From Saccharothrix obliqua (GTDB lineage: Bacteria > Actinomycetota > Actinomycetes > Mycobacteriales > Pseudonocardiaceae), in assembly GCF_019375475.1 (NCBI RefSeq), contig NZ_JAHXGQ010000004.1, forward strand, positions 1-64,000: DNA of 64,000 bases. The letters are read 5' to 3'. The position numbers were made by a program, and so were the translations under genes. Positions 47,653-56,876 of this stretch are shown here, in pieces. The notes below the pieces were generated by a model. That model was given only the letters and a program-made list of their open reading frames with translations, was not told where the DNA came from and searched no databases. Within the stretch, counting starts at the first letter, position 1, and each line of letters starts with the position of its first letter.

Positions 47653-50273
47653 GTGCCGCTCCTCAACTCGACCAGGTCGGCCAGTTCGTCGTAGGTGAGT
47701 TCGGTGAGCGCGGCGTCGCCGCGGGCGAGCACGGCGTCCGCGAGGTCGCGCTTGGCGCGCAGCATCTCGGCGATGCGGTCCTCGATGGTGCCCTCGGCGA
47801 TGAGCCGGTGCACCTGCACGGGCCGGGTCTGGCCGATGCGGTACGCGCGGTCGGTGGCCTGGTCCTCCACCGCGGGGTTCCACCAGCGGTCGTAGTGCAC
47901 GACGTGGTCGGCGCGGGTGAGGTTGAGGCCGGTGCCGGCGGCTTTGAGGGACAGCAGGAACACGGAGGTCTCGCCGTCCTGGAAGCGCCGCACCATGTCC
48001 TCGCGGGTGGCGACGGGCGTGCCGCCGTGCAGGAGCCGGCTGTCGACGCCGCGTTCGGCGAGGTGGCGGCCGATGAGCCGGGCCATCGCGACGTACTGGG
48101 TGAACACCAGGACCGCGCCGTCCTCGGCGACGATGGTGTCGACCAGCTCGTCGAGCAGCTCCAGCTTGCCGGAGCGCCCGGCGAGCCTGGGTTCGTTCTC
48201 CTTGAGGTACTGGGCGGGGTGGTTGCAGACCTGCTTGAGCCCGGTGAGCAGCTTGACCACCAGGCCGCGGCGGGCCATGCCGGTGGCGTCGGCGATCTCG
48301 GCCATGACCTCCCGCACGACCGCCTCGTACAGCCCGGCCTGCTCGCGGGTGAGGGCGACGGGCCGATCCGTCTCGGTCTTGGGCGGCAGCTCGGGCGCGA
48401 TGCCCGGGTCGGACTTGCGGCGGCGCAGCAGGAACGGCCGGGTGAGCGCGGCGAACCGGGCGGCGACGGCCTGGTCGCGGTCGGCCTCGACCGGCTTCGC
48501 CCAGCGCGCCTTGAACGCGGGCAGCGTCCCCAGCAGGCCGGGCGTGGTCCAGTCGAGCACCGCCCACAGCTCGGTGAGGGTGTTCTCCACGGGCGTGCCG
48601 GTGAGGGCGACGCGGGCGGCGGCGGGGATGCGGCGCAACGCCTTCGCGGTGTCCGAGGCGGGGTTCTTGACGTGCTGCGCCTCGTCGGCGACGACCAGGT
48701 CCCACTCGACGTCGGCGAGCCGGTCGGCGTCCACCCGCATGGTGCCGTAGGTGGTGAGCACGAAACCCTCGTGGGCGACTTCGCGGCCCGCGCCGTGGTA
48801 GCGGCGCACCGGGACGCCGGGCGCGAACCGCTCGACCTCCCGCTGCCAGTTGCCCAGCAGGGACGCCGGGCACACCACGAGCGTCGGGCCCGTGCCGCGG
48901 TGCAGGTGCAGGGCGATGAGCGTGATGGTCTTGCCCAGGCCCATGTCGTCGGCCAGGCAGCAGCCCAGGCCCAGCGACGTCATGCGGTGCAGCCACCGCA
49001 GGCCCTGCAACTGGTAGTCGCGGAGGGTCGCGCGCAACGCGGGCGGTTGCGGGACGGGCTCGCCGGTCTGGTCGGCCAGCCGGGCACGCAGCTCGTCCAG
49101 CCACCCGGTGGTGGCGACCGGCACCTGCTCGCCGTCGACGTCGGCGACACCGGAGAGCGCCGCGCCCAGCGCGTCGATCGCGGTGACGGGTTTGAGCTGC
49201 CGCTCGCGGGCCCGGCGGGCCAGTTCGGGGTCGACCAGCGTCCAGCGGTCGCGCAGCCGCACCACCGGCCGGTGCGCCTCGGCGAGCCGGTCCAGCTCCT
49301 CGGTGGTGAGCGGGTCGCCGCCGAGCGCGAGCCGCCAGTTCACGGCGGTGACCTGGTCGGGGCCGAAGAACGACGGCCGGTCGCCCCGGTCGTCGCCCCC
49401 GAGCACCACGTGCGCGCTGAGGTCGCGCACCAGGTCCTTGGGCCAGTGCACGTCGACACCGGCGGCGGCCAGCCGCACCGCGCCGTCACGCAGCAGGTCG
49501 GCCACGTCCGGGTCGGGCAGCGGCACCTCGTCGGGCACCGGCTGGTCGAGCAGGCGTTCCAGCGGCGGCCAGGCGCGGGCGGCGCGGCGGATCGCGACCG
49601 TCGCCTCCGCGCGGGCGCCCCGGTCGTCACCCGCCCACAGCACCGCGGCGTCGACCACCGACGTCGGGTCGGCGAGGCTGTGCACCTGCACCACGGCCCG
49701 GAACGCCTCCAGGCCCTCGACGCGCAGCGAGATCCGCACGCCCTGCCCGGCCCAGTCCCGCAGGTGCGGCACCTGCTGGGGCTCGACGGCGGCGAACGGC
49801 GGCGCGCCCGCCACGCGCACCGCCGCCGCGCCACGCGGCATGGTGTCGGCCACGGCGTCCAGGAACGCGCGGACCAGCGGCTCGGCCTCGGCGAGTTCCG
49901 CCGGGTCGCGGCCGGGCAGCGGCACGGCGCGGGCGTGCGCGGGCATCGCGGCGGCCAGGTCGGCGACGCGGCGGGTGTCGGCGGCGTCGAACGGCCCGAC
50001 CCGCCAGGCGTCGAAGTCGCCGTCGGTGACGGCGGGTCGCAGCCGGCCGCGGGCCACCAGGTGCAGCGCGGCGACGACGGCCGCGCCCCAGAACGCGGCG
50101 GCGGGGTGCGCGTCGGCCGCGCGGCGGGCCGCGGACAGCAGCGGCACCGCCTCGGCGACGGGCAGCCGCACCGCGGGCACCCGGCGACGCGTGCCGTCCG
50201 GTCCGACCACGTCCAACGCGGCGCGTGGGACGTCGGCGGGCAGGTCGCTCCCGTAGAAGGCCATGGTCGACAT
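47649..50273 (-). CDS. SNF2-family DNA-dependent ATPase/helicase
   Basis: An 874-residue protein from ATG 50273 (a second ATG is at 50264). The C-terminal half is a complete SNF2 engine: LADDMGLGKTITLIALHLHR (Walker A, near residue 445), VADEAQHVKNPASDTAKALR (DEAQ, near 527), ALTGTPVENTLTELWAVLDW, FTQYVAMARLIGRHLAERGV, LLSLKAAGTGLNLTRADHVV and QATDRAYRIGQTRPVQVHRL. The N-terminal ~400 residues are the accessory domain found with this HelZ-like bacterial group. It forms an operon with the SWIM protein. Confidence 0.94.
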   Translation of the reverse strand: MSTMAFYGSDLPADVPRAALDVVGPDGTRRRVPAVRLPVAEAVPLLSAARRAADAHPAAAFWGAAVVAALHLVARGRLRPAVTDGDFDAWRVGPFDAADTRRVADLAAAMPAHARAVPLPGRDPAELAEAEPLVRAFLDAVADTMPRGAAAVRVAGAPPFAAVEPQQVPHLRDWAGQGVRISLRVEGLEAFRAVVQVHSLADPTSVVDAAVLWAGDDRGARAEATVAIRRAARAWPPLERLLDQPVPDEVPLPDPDVADLLRDGAVRLAAAGVDVHWPKDLVRDLSAHVVLGGDDRGDRPSFFGPDQVTAVNWRLALGGDPLTTEELDRLAEAHRPVVRLRDRWTLVDPELARRARERQLKPVTAIDALGAALSGVADVDGEQVPVATTGWLDELRARLADQTGEPVPQPPALRATLRDYQLQGLRWLHRMTSLGLGCCLADDMGLGKTITLIALHLHRGTGPTLVVCPASLLGNWQREVERFAPGVPVRRYHGAGREVAHEGFVLTTYGTMRVDADRLADVEWDLVVADEAQHVKNPASDTAKALRRIPAAARVALTGTPVENTLTELWAVLDWTTPGLLGTLPAFKARWAKPVEADRDQAVAARFAALTRPFLLRRRKSDPGIAPELPPKTETDRPVALTREQAGLYEAVVREVMAEIADATGMARRGLVVKLLTGLKQVCNHPAQYLKENEPRLAGRSGKLELLDELVDTIVAEDGAVLVFTQYVAMARLIGRHLAERGVDSRLLHGGTPVATREDMVRRFQDGETSVFLLSLKAAGTGLNLTRADHVVHYDRWWNPAVEDQATDRAYRIGQTRPVQVHRLIAEGTIEDRIAEMLRAKRDLADAVLARGDAALTELTYDELADLVELRSGT

Positions 50274-50343
50274 GCGTGGCGGATCGGCCGGTTCGAACAC
50301 GACCGCGCACCGCGTCAGAGCTGTGTTCAGCGCTCCCCCTAGG

Positions 50344-50363
50344 CTACTCAAGTTTGAGTGTAG
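50344..50363. promoter_or_regulatory. Candidate PadR operator in the SNF2 promoter
   Basis: CTACTCAA-gt-TTGAGTGTAG is an inverted repeat (ACTCAA/TTGAGT core) that overlaps the PadR stop codon and lies 71 bases upstream of the SNF2 start. It is an AT-rich island in GC-rich DNA. Confidence 0.6.
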
Positions 50364-50925
50364 CCCAGCTCCCGGGCGTTCCCGGCGAATCACGCTCGCC
50401 CGCCATCGGGTGCTCACCCGCTTCCAGCCGCGCCAGCAGCCCTTGCGTCCACGTGATGCCGGTGTCCGCGGTGTGCGCCCACAACCCGTACAGCTCCCGC
50501 ACGTGCCCCGGTCGACCGCCCCTGCCGGCCTGGTCGAGCGCGTCCGCGCGCATGGCCTCCAAGGCGGACAGCCGTTCCCGCAGCAGCTCCACGGCGTCCG
50601 CGCGACGCAGCGCGGGCAGCAGCGCGAGGCCCGCGCCCAACGCGTCCGGGCGCGTGCCGGGGTGGCGCAACGCGTCCCGCAGCAGCCGCTGGAACTCCTG
50701 CTCGCCCTTGGCGGTCAGCAGGTAGTCGGTGCGGGCCGGCGGCACCAGCTCGTCCCGCAGGTGACCGTCCCGGGTGAGCTGCTTGAGCGCGTGGTAGATC
50801 GAGCCCCACTTGACGTTGGCCCACTCCCCCGCGCCCCACGACATCAGGTCGTTGCCGATCAGGTAGCCGTGTGCCCGCCCGTAACCGCGCACCACGCCGA
50901 GGACCAGCAACCGCGTCGCCGACAT
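50344..50925 (-). CDS. PadR-family transcriptional regulator
   Basis: A 193-residue protein from ATG 50925. The winged helix shows TRLLVLGVVRGYGRAHGYLI, KWGSIYHALKQLTRDGHLRD and TDYLLTAKGEQEFQ; a long helical C-terminus follows. It lies directly upstream of, and in line with, the SNF2/SWIM operon, with an operator-like dyad between, which suggests it represses that operon or the whole unit. It diverges from the GNAT-DinB gene over 52 bases. Confidence 0.9.
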   Translation of the reverse strand: MSATRLLVLGVVRGYGRAHGYLIGNDLMSWGAGEWANVKWGSIYHALKQLTRDGHLRDELVPPARTDYLLTAKGEQEFQRLLRDALRHPGTRPDALGAGLALLPALRRADAVELLRERLSALEAMRADALDQAGRGGRPGHVRELYGLWAHTADTGITWTQGLLARLEAGEHPMAGERDSPGTPGSWATLKLE

Positions 50926-50977
50926 CGTTCCCGCCTGCCTGTAATCCGGTACCGCGACCAGGGTAGGGGGCACCAGG

Positions 50978-51916
50978 ATGGGGCTCGTGACCGACGTGAT
51001 CCGCCTGCGCCCGCTGGACGACGACGGCCTGGAACGGCTGCTCGCGCTCGCCTCGGCCGACGCCGACCCCGCCGACGTGATGCCACCCGGCTGGACGCCG
51101 GACCGGCCCGACGAGTTCCGCGCCTTCTACCGGGGTTTCCTGGCCGACGCCCACGAGATCGTGGCGGGCGGTCGCACCGTCGGCATGATCCGCCTGACCG
51201 CGACCGGGGAGACCGGCATGTGGGTGGCGCGGTCGGCCCGCGGTCGCGGCGTCGGCCTGACCGCGTTGTGCCGCGTCGTGCAGGAGGCGCCCGGTCGCGG
51301 CATCCGGACGGTCACCGCCGAGACCGCCACCGCCAACCACGCGGCGCGGACCGTCCTGGCCAGGGCGGGCGCGCGGCTGACCGTCGACGGCGACCGGGTG
51401 CGCGCCACCATCACCGCGCCGACCGAACCCGCGACCGACCTCGCCGACCCCGTGCGGTTGGTCGCGGCGTACCTCGACTTCTACCGGGACGCCCTGCTGC
51501 GCAAGGTCGACGGGTTGTCCGAAGAGGACCTGCGCACCAGCCGCGTGCCGTCCGGCTGGACGCCGCTGGCCCTGGTCAAGCACCTCGGGTACGTGGAGCT
51601 GCGGTGGTTGCGGTGGACGTTCGCGGGTGAGGACGTGCCCGAACCCCGCGGCAACCCGCGGGTGGAGAACGCCGAGTGGGCCCTGGAGGAGGGCGACACC
51701 GCGGCCCGGGTCCGCGCGTTCTACCTGGAGCAGTGCGCCCGGTCCCGCGAGATCGCCGCCCGGCACGACCTCGCCGAGCAGGCGGCCCGGTGGGACGTCC
51801 CGCTCCCGCGCCCCACCCTGGCCTGGATCCTCTTCCACCTGCTCCAGGAGTACGCCCGCCACCTCGGCCAGCTCGACGTGGTCCGCGAGATCACCGATGG
51901 CGTGGTGGGCGCGTGA
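50978..51916 (+). CDS. GNAT acetyltransferase-DinB/DUF664 fusion
   Basis: A 312-residue two-domain protein. Residues about 1-145 are GNAT (GGRTVGMIRLTATGETGMWV, ARGRGVGLTALCRVVQEAPG, ANHAARTVLARAGARL). Residues about 155-312 are a DinB/DUF664 helical bundle (VRLVAAYLDFYRDALLRKVD, GWTPLALVKHLGYVELRWLR, LLQEYARHLGQLDVVREITD). ATG 50978 or GTG 50987 can start it. The acetyl-CoA loop seems intact. Joining an acetyltransferase to a thiol-transferase-type bundle hints at modification of a small molecule, possibly mycothiol-linked; that is inference. A stem-loop overlaps its stop. Confidence 0.85.
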   Translation: MGLVTDVIRLRPLDDDGLERLLALASADADPADVMPPGWTPDRPDEFRAFYRGFLADAHEIVAGGRTVGMIRLTATGETGMWVARSARGRGVGLTALCRVVQEAPGRGIRTVTAETATANHAARTVLARAGARLTVDGDRVRATITAPTEPATDLADPVRLVAAYLDFYRDALLRKVDGLSEEDLRTSRVPSGWTPLALVKHLGYVELRWLRWTFAGEDVPEPRGNPRVENAEWALEEGDTAARVRAFYLEQCARSREIAARHDLAEQAARWDVPLPRPTLAWILFHLLQEYARHLGQLDVVREITDGVVGA

Positions 51917-51942
51917 CGCGTCCCGGCGCGGGATCACGCGCC
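51908..51942 (+). terminator. Stem-loop overlapping the GNAT-DinB stop codon
   Basis: GGCGCGTGA pairs perfectly with TCACGCGCC; the stop codon lies in the left arm. Confidence 0.6.
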
Positions 51943-52041
51943 GTCGAGTCGGCGTGGCGGGCGACCGGTCCGGGTGCTCCATGAGGATGGTGTCGTCGAA
52001 CCTCGCCGCGACGACGCCGGCGCCCGGTCAGACTGGCGTGC

Positions 52042-54183
52042 ATGACGGAGGATGCCACCGTCCACAACCAGGTCGGTAGCGCGGACATCGGTCCGGTGGT
52101 GCAGGCGGGAACCATCCGGCACATCTCGCTGTCGACCGCCCCCGCGCGGGCCGCGCAGCAGGGCGTTCCGGTGCCACGGCAGTTGCCCCCGGTCCCGGCG
52201 GGGTTCGTCGGCCGCGCCGACGAGTTGGCCCGGTTGAGCGCGGCGCTGGACGAAACGGCCGGCCAGGGCGGCACGGTGGTGATCTCCGCCCTGGCCGGAG
52301 CCGGCGGGATCGGGAAGACCTGGCTCGCCCTGCGCTGCGCCCACCAACACCTCGACCGGTTCCCCGACGGACAGCTGTTCGTCGACCTGCACGGCTTCTC
52401 CCCCGCCAACGCGCCGCTGGATCCCCCTGTCGTGGTGCGGCGTTTTCTCGACGCCCTCGGTGTCGACCCCGGCCGGATCCCGGCCGACCCGGACGCCCGA
52501 GCCGCGTTGTTCCGGAGCCTGGTGGCGGACAGGCGGATGCTGATCCTGTTGGACAACGCCATCGACGCGACGCAGGTCGCCCCGTTGCTGCCGGGCGGTT
52601 CCTGCACGGTGCTGGTCACCAGCCGCCGGCACCTGAGCAGCCTGGTCATCCGACGCGGCGCCCACCACCTGCGCGTAGGGGTGCTCGCACCCGTCGAAGC
52701 GCGGCAGGCGTTGATCACCCGACTGGGCGCTGAGCGGGTGGCGGCCGAACCCGACGCCGTCGAGGAGCTGCTGGCGTACTGCGGCGGGTTCCCCCTGGCA
52801 CTCGGGATCGTCGCCGGCCGCGCCCGCACCACCCCCGACCCACCCCTGGCTGAGCTGGCCGCCGAACTCCGGGACCACGCCACCCGTCTCGGCGCCCTGG
52901 ACAGCGAGGACCCGTCCGCCAGCCTGCCCGCGACCCTCTCGTGGTCGCTGCGCACCCTCACCGACGAGCAGGCCAGGGTGTTCGGGCTGCTCGGCCTCGC
53001 ACCCGGCCCGGACATCAGCCTCGCCGCCGCCGCCGGCCTCACCGGTCTGTCCACCACCCGCACCCGCGTGGTCCTGCGTGGCCTGGAGCAGTCATGCCTG
53101 CTCGACCGGGACGCCGCCGGCCGGTACCGGATGCACGACCTCGTTCGCCTGTACGCCACCGACACCCACCACTTACCCGACGACCTGGCGGATGCGGCGC
53201 TGCGCCGGGTCGTCGACTTCTACCTGCACACCGCGTATGCCGCCGACCGCCTGCTGCACCCGGAACGCCCACCCATCCGGGTCGATCCGCCGGTGCCCGG
53301 CGTCCACGCCCGGACGCTCTCGAACGCGGCGGCGGCGATGTCCTGGTTCGACAGCGAACACGCCTGCCTGCTGGCCGCGCACCACACCGCCATCGCCCGC
53401 GGATGGCACCACACCGTCTGGCGGCTGGCCTGGGTGCTGCGGACCTTCCACGTACGGCGCGGACACCGCCACGACCGGCTTGCCGTGTGGCGGGCCGCGG
53501 TGGCGGCCGCGGCGTACTTGCCCGATCCCGGCTCGCGCACTCTCGCCCATCGGTTCCTTGGCCTGGCCTACGTCAGCCTCGGACGCCACAAGGAGGCGAT
53601 CGGGCACCTCGACCGGGCCCTCGCCCTGGCCGAACAGCACCACGACACCGCCGAGCAGGCCCGTACCCACCAGATGGCCGCCTGGTTCTGGGGACAGCGG
53701 GGGGACCACCGGCGGGCCTTGGACCACGTCACCCGGGCCCGGGACCTCTACGTCGCCCTGGACCAGCCCGTGCCGGCCGCCGAGGCGCTCAACAAGGCGG
53801 GCTGGTTCACAGCCCGACTCGGCGACCACGACACGGCCCGCGCCCACTGTCAAGCCGCCCTCGACCTCCACCGCCGCCACCACAACTCGGAAGGTGAGGC
53901 GGCCGCCCTGGAGAGCCTCGGGTACATCGCCCACCACGCGGGCCATCACCGCCAGGCCATCACCCACTACCGGCGGGCGCTCGCCATCGTCCGCGACCGC
54001 GGCCACACGTACGCGGCCGCCGGCATCCTCGACCGGCTGGGCCGGCCGTACGCCGCCCTGTTCCAGCACGACCACGCCCGCACCGCCTGGCGGGAAGCAC
54101 TGGACCTGTACCGGGAACAGGGACGTGACGAGGACGCCGCACGCGTCCAACGGCAACTCGACGACGGCGTGCGGCCCCAGTAG
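52042..54183 (+). CDS. STAND NTPase (NB-ARC-TPR, NLR-like) with putative N-terminal amyloid-signalling motif
   Basis: A 713-residue protein. The first 30 residues contain VHNQVGSADIGPVVQAGTIR (7-26), which resembles RHIM-like bacterial amyloid motifs (G-x-VVQAG-x-I core). FVGRADEL and the NB-ARC ATPase follow: GAGGIGKT (86-93, Walker A), MLILLDNA (Walker B, D171), SCTVLVTSRR and GGFPLAL. A winged-helix segment (YRMHDLVRLYA) and a TPR superhelix (about 500-700) complete it. There is no SARP DNA-binding domain, so it is an NLR-like sensor rather than an AfsR regulator. It could oligomerise on a trigger and template an effector amyloid; no partner with the motif was found here. Confidence 0.88.
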   Translation: MTEDATVHNQVGSADIGPVVQAGTIRHISLSTAPARAAQQGVPVPRQLPPVPAGFVGRADELARLSAALDETAGQGGTVVISALAGAGGIGKTWLALRCAHQHLDRFPDGQLFVDLHGFSPANAPLDPPVVVRRFLDALGVDPGRIPADPDARAALFRSLVADRRMLILLDNAIDATQVAPLLPGGSCTVLVTSRRHLSSLVIRRGAHHLRVGVLAPVEARQALITRLGAERVAAEPDAVEELLAYCGGFPLALGIVAGRARTTPDPPLAELAAELRDHATRLGALDSEDPSASLPATLSWSLRTLTDEQARVFGLLGLAPGPDISLAAAAGLTGLSTTRTRVVLRGLEQSCLLDRDAAGRYRMHDLVRLYATDTHHLPDDLADAALRRVVDFYLHTAYAADRLLHPERPPIRVDPPVPGVHARTLSNAAAAMSWFDSEHACLLAAHHTAIARGWHHTVWRLAWVLRTFHVRRGHRHDRLAVWRAAVAAAAYLPDPGSRTLAHRFLGLAYVSLGRHKEAIGHLDRALALAEQHHDTAEQARTHQMAAWFWGQRGDHRRALDHVTRARDLYVALDQPVPAAEALNKAGWFTARLGDHDTARAHCQAALDLHRRHHNSEGEAAALESLGYIAHHAGHHRQAITHYRRALAIVRDRGHTYAAAGILDRLGRPYAALFQHDHARTAWREALDLYREQGRDEDAARVQRQLDDGVRPQ

Positions 54184-54355
54184 GAAGAACCGGCCGGGGC
54201 AGCCCGTGTTGGTGCGCTGACGGTTCCCGCGGCTGACGCGGATCGACCAGGCGGCCGGTGGTGGGATTCCCGCGGTGGTCGGAAAGGGCATGATCCGAGC
54301 CCGTTCGGGTCGCGTTCGCGCGACGGGAAGACCGCCGTCGGCATGCTGACGGTTT

Positions 54356-56809
54356 GTGAGAAACCTTCTGTTACGCAGTCCGTCGGCATTCGCGACCGCA
54401 CGACCCGTGGTCGACCGGAGAAGCAGAGCCTCGACCTGTGTCGGCGTGGTGATCGCCGTCCTGGCGTCGCTGCTGGTGGGCGTCCAGCCCGCGGTCGCGG
54501 TGGGCGACGACGGGTGCGAGTCGTTCGGCTCGTCGTTCGCCGGTCAACCGGTCCCCGACGGCAGCAGCGGGCTGCGCCTGGGCTGCGCCGGCGACGCCGG
54601 TGACCTGCGCCGGCTGGCGAACACCGACGACGACCTGGTGGCGGTCCTCGACTTCGGTGTCACGCAGCGGCCCGACCAGTGGCGGCAGGCGATCGGCCAG
54701 GTGGTCGACACCACGCGCGCCGACATGGGCAGGGGCCTGTCCCTGAGCCAGGCGTTGACGCTGCGGTTCCAGCGCGACAGCGTCGGTTTCGCACCGCGGG
54801 CCGAGGACGGCATCAGGTTCGGCGGCGCCATCCACGCCGTCGGCGAGAGCGTGGTGCTCGTGGTGCCGGCCGGCGACATCGGCACCGCCGGTTTCTGGGA
54901 CGGTTTCTGGAAGAAGTTGGTGGCGAGCCTCGCCGGTTTCGCCGCGGGCGCCGCCTCCGCCGCGTTGTGCCTGCTGGCCTTCAACGTCGGTGCGCCGGCG
55001 GCGGCACCGGTTTGCGGAGCCGTGGGCGGCGCGTTGGGCGCGGCTGTCACCGAACTGATCGGCGTCAAACTGGACGGCAAACCGATCGACGGGCAGGCGT
55101 GGGGCCAGACGCTCGCCGTCGCCCTCGCCGGCGCGGTCGGCGGCGCGCTGCTCGGCCGGTTGGTGGAGTTCCTCACCGGCGGTACGCAGGGGCTGATCGA
55201 GAGCATCCAGCTAGCGCTCCGCCGGTACGCGGCGATCTTCACCAACTGGCGGACACCGCTCAACGGGCTGGCCGACCTGCTGAACTCCAACGTCGCCAAC
55301 ACCATCCTCAGGATGGTGCAGGAGCTGGCGCGGCGGGGCGTCGGGAGCCTGAGGATCATGCCGCTGGGCGACTCGATCACGTACGGGTTCGCGAGTTCGG
55401 ACGGTTCCGGTTACCTGGCGGGCCTGCGGGAGCTGGCCGGACTCGGCGGCCCGGTCGAACTCGTCGGCTCCCAGCGCTCGGGGCCGGGCGCCCTGCCCAA
55501 CGAGGGGCACAGCGGCTGGACGATCGGGCAGGTCGCCGGCATCACCGACGCCGCGCTGGCCGTCCACCAGCCCAACGTCGTGCTGCTGCACCTCGGCACC
55601 AACGACATGAACAACAACACCGATCCCGGCGGGGCGCCGGCCCGGCTCGGCGGCCTGATCGACCAGATCTTCCGCGCCGCTCCCCAGACCACGCTGGTGG
55701 TCTCGACCATCGTGCCGGCCGCCAACCCCGTGACGCAGCAGCGGATCGCGGCCTACAACCGCGCGATCCCCGACGTGGTGGCGGAACGGCGGCGAGCGGG
55801 CAAGCACGTCACGTTGGTCGACACGAACGCGGTCACGACGGCCAACCTGGCCGATGGGCTGCACCCCGACGACCGGGGCTACCAGAAGCTGGCCGCGGCG
55901 TTCTACCGCGGTGTCATCGACGCGGCGGACGCCGGCTGGATCGGCCCGCCCGGTTCCGGCAACCCCGGCTGCTCCGATGTTCCCGGCCGGTGGATCGACC
56001 GGGGCCAGATCGCCTCCGGTGTCGGCGCGACCGGTTTCGAGATCAGCTTCGCCGACATCAACGGCGACCGGCGCGACGACTACCTGCGGGTGCACCCCGA
56101 TGGCGCGGTGGACGCCTGGCTCAACACCGGCGGCGACACCGGTGCCAACCCCGGCTGGATCTCGCGCGGTCGGATCGCCTCCGGCGTGGGCGCACCGGCC
56201 TCCGAGGTCGTCTTCGCCGACATCAACGGCGACCGGCGTGACGATTACCTCTGGTTGCGCCCCGATGGCGAGGTGGACGCGTGGATCAACACGGGCGGTG
56301 ACTCCGGCGGGAACCCGGGCTGGGTGTCGCGCGGTCGGATCGCCGGCGGTGTGGGCGCGCCGAGTCCCGAGGTGCGCTTCGCCGACGTCACCGGTGACGA
56401 CCGGGACGACTACCTGTGGGTGCACCCCGATGGCGCGGTGGACGCGTGGATCAACACGGGCGGCGACTCCGGCGGGAACCCGGGCTGGATCCCCCGCGGG
56501 CAGATCGCCTCGGGCGCGGGCGGCGGCGAGCTGGTGTTCGCCGACATGAACTGCGACCCGCGCGACGACTACCTCAAGGTCGACCGCAGGACCGGCGTGG
56601 TGCACGCGTGGCTCAACATCGGCGGCGACACCGGCTCCACCCCCGGCTGGGTGTCACGCGGCCAGGTCGCGAGCGGCGTGGACGGATCGGCGCTCAGCAT
56701 GATCACGTTCGCCGACGTCAACGGCGACGGCCGCGACGACTACCTGCTGGTGAAGCCGGACGACGGGGCGGTGCGGGCCTTCCTCAACAACGGCGGCGAC
56801 CCCGCCTGA
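54356..56809 (+). CDS. Large secreted SGNH hydrolase with C-terminal FG-GAP repeats
   Basis: An 817-residue protein from GTG 54356. A signal peptide covers residues about 1-48 (CVGVVIAVLASLLVGVQPAV). Residues 50-190 form an unrecognised domain. Residues 190-285 form a Gly/Ala-rich hydrophobic stretch (GFAAGAASAALCLLAFNVGA, VGGALGAAVTELIGV) like a glycine zipper. Residues 330-525 are an SGNH/GDSL esterase with S340 (LGDSITYG), G414-T-N-D417 and D500-x-x-H503. Five FG-GAP/VCBS repeats follow (FADINGDRRDDYL and variants), which bind calcium and fold as a propeller. Likely an extracellular or surface esterase; substrate unknown. A strong terminator follows. Confidence 0.88.
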   Translation: MRNLLLRSPSAFATARPVVDRRSRASTCVGVVIAVLASLLVGVQPAVAVGDDGCESFGSSFAGQPVPDGSSGLRLGCAGDAGDLRRLANTDDDLVAVLDFGVTQRPDQWRQAIGQVVDTTRADMGRGLSLSQALTLRFQRDSVGFAPRAEDGIRFGGAIHAVGESVVLVVPAGDIGTAGFWDGFWKKLVASLAGFAAGAASAALCLLAFNVGAPAAAPVCGAVGGALGAAVTELIGVKLDGKPIDGQAWGQTLAVALAGAVGGALLGRLVEFLTGGTQGLIESIQLALRRYAAIFTNWRTPLNGLADLLNSNVANTILRMVQELARRGVGSLRIMPLGDSITYGFASSDGSGYLAGLRELAGLGGPVELVGSQRSGPGALPNEGHSGWTIGQVAGITDAALAVHQPNVVLLHLGTNDMNNNTDPGGAPARLGGLIDQIFRAAPQTTLVVSTIVPAANPVTQQRIAAYNRAIPDVVAERRRAGKHVTLVDTNAVTTANLADGLHPDDRGYQKLAAAFYRGVIDAADAGWIGPPGSGNPGCSDVPGRWIDRGQIASGVGATGFEISFADINGDRRDDYLRVHPDGAVDAWLNTGGDTGANPGWISRGRIASGVGAPASEVVFADINGDRRDDYLWLRPDGEVDAWINTGGDSGGNPGWVSRGRIAGGVGAPSPEVRFADVTGDDRDDYLWVHPDGAVDAWINTGGDSGGNPGWIPRGQIASGAGGGELVFADMNCDPRDDYLKVDRRTGVVHAWLNIGGDTGSTPGWVSRGQVASGVDGSALSMITFADVNGDGRDDYLLVKPDDGAVRAFLNNGGDPA

Positions 56810-56811
56810 CC

Positions 56812-56847
56812 CGGTGGGTGGTGGCCACGACCGGCCACCACCCACCG
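56812..56847. terminator. Bidirectional terminator hairpin
   Basis: CGGTGGGTGGTGGCC and GGCCACCACCCACCG pair perfectly over a 6-base loop between the convergent SGNH and Abi genes. Confidence 0.8.
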
Positions 56848-56876
56848 TGGCCGGCTCGACCGCCGGTCGGTAGGCG

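Noticed and set aside
47808..50342. Open frame of 844 codons on the plus strand
   Set aside because: Antisense shadow of the SNF2 helicase gene, composed of Arg/Gly/Val/Gln-rich sequence without motifs.
52042..54183. AfsR-type SARP regulator
   Set aside because: The NB-ARC and TPR parts resemble AfsR, but the N-terminal SARP DNA-binding and BTAD domains are missing.
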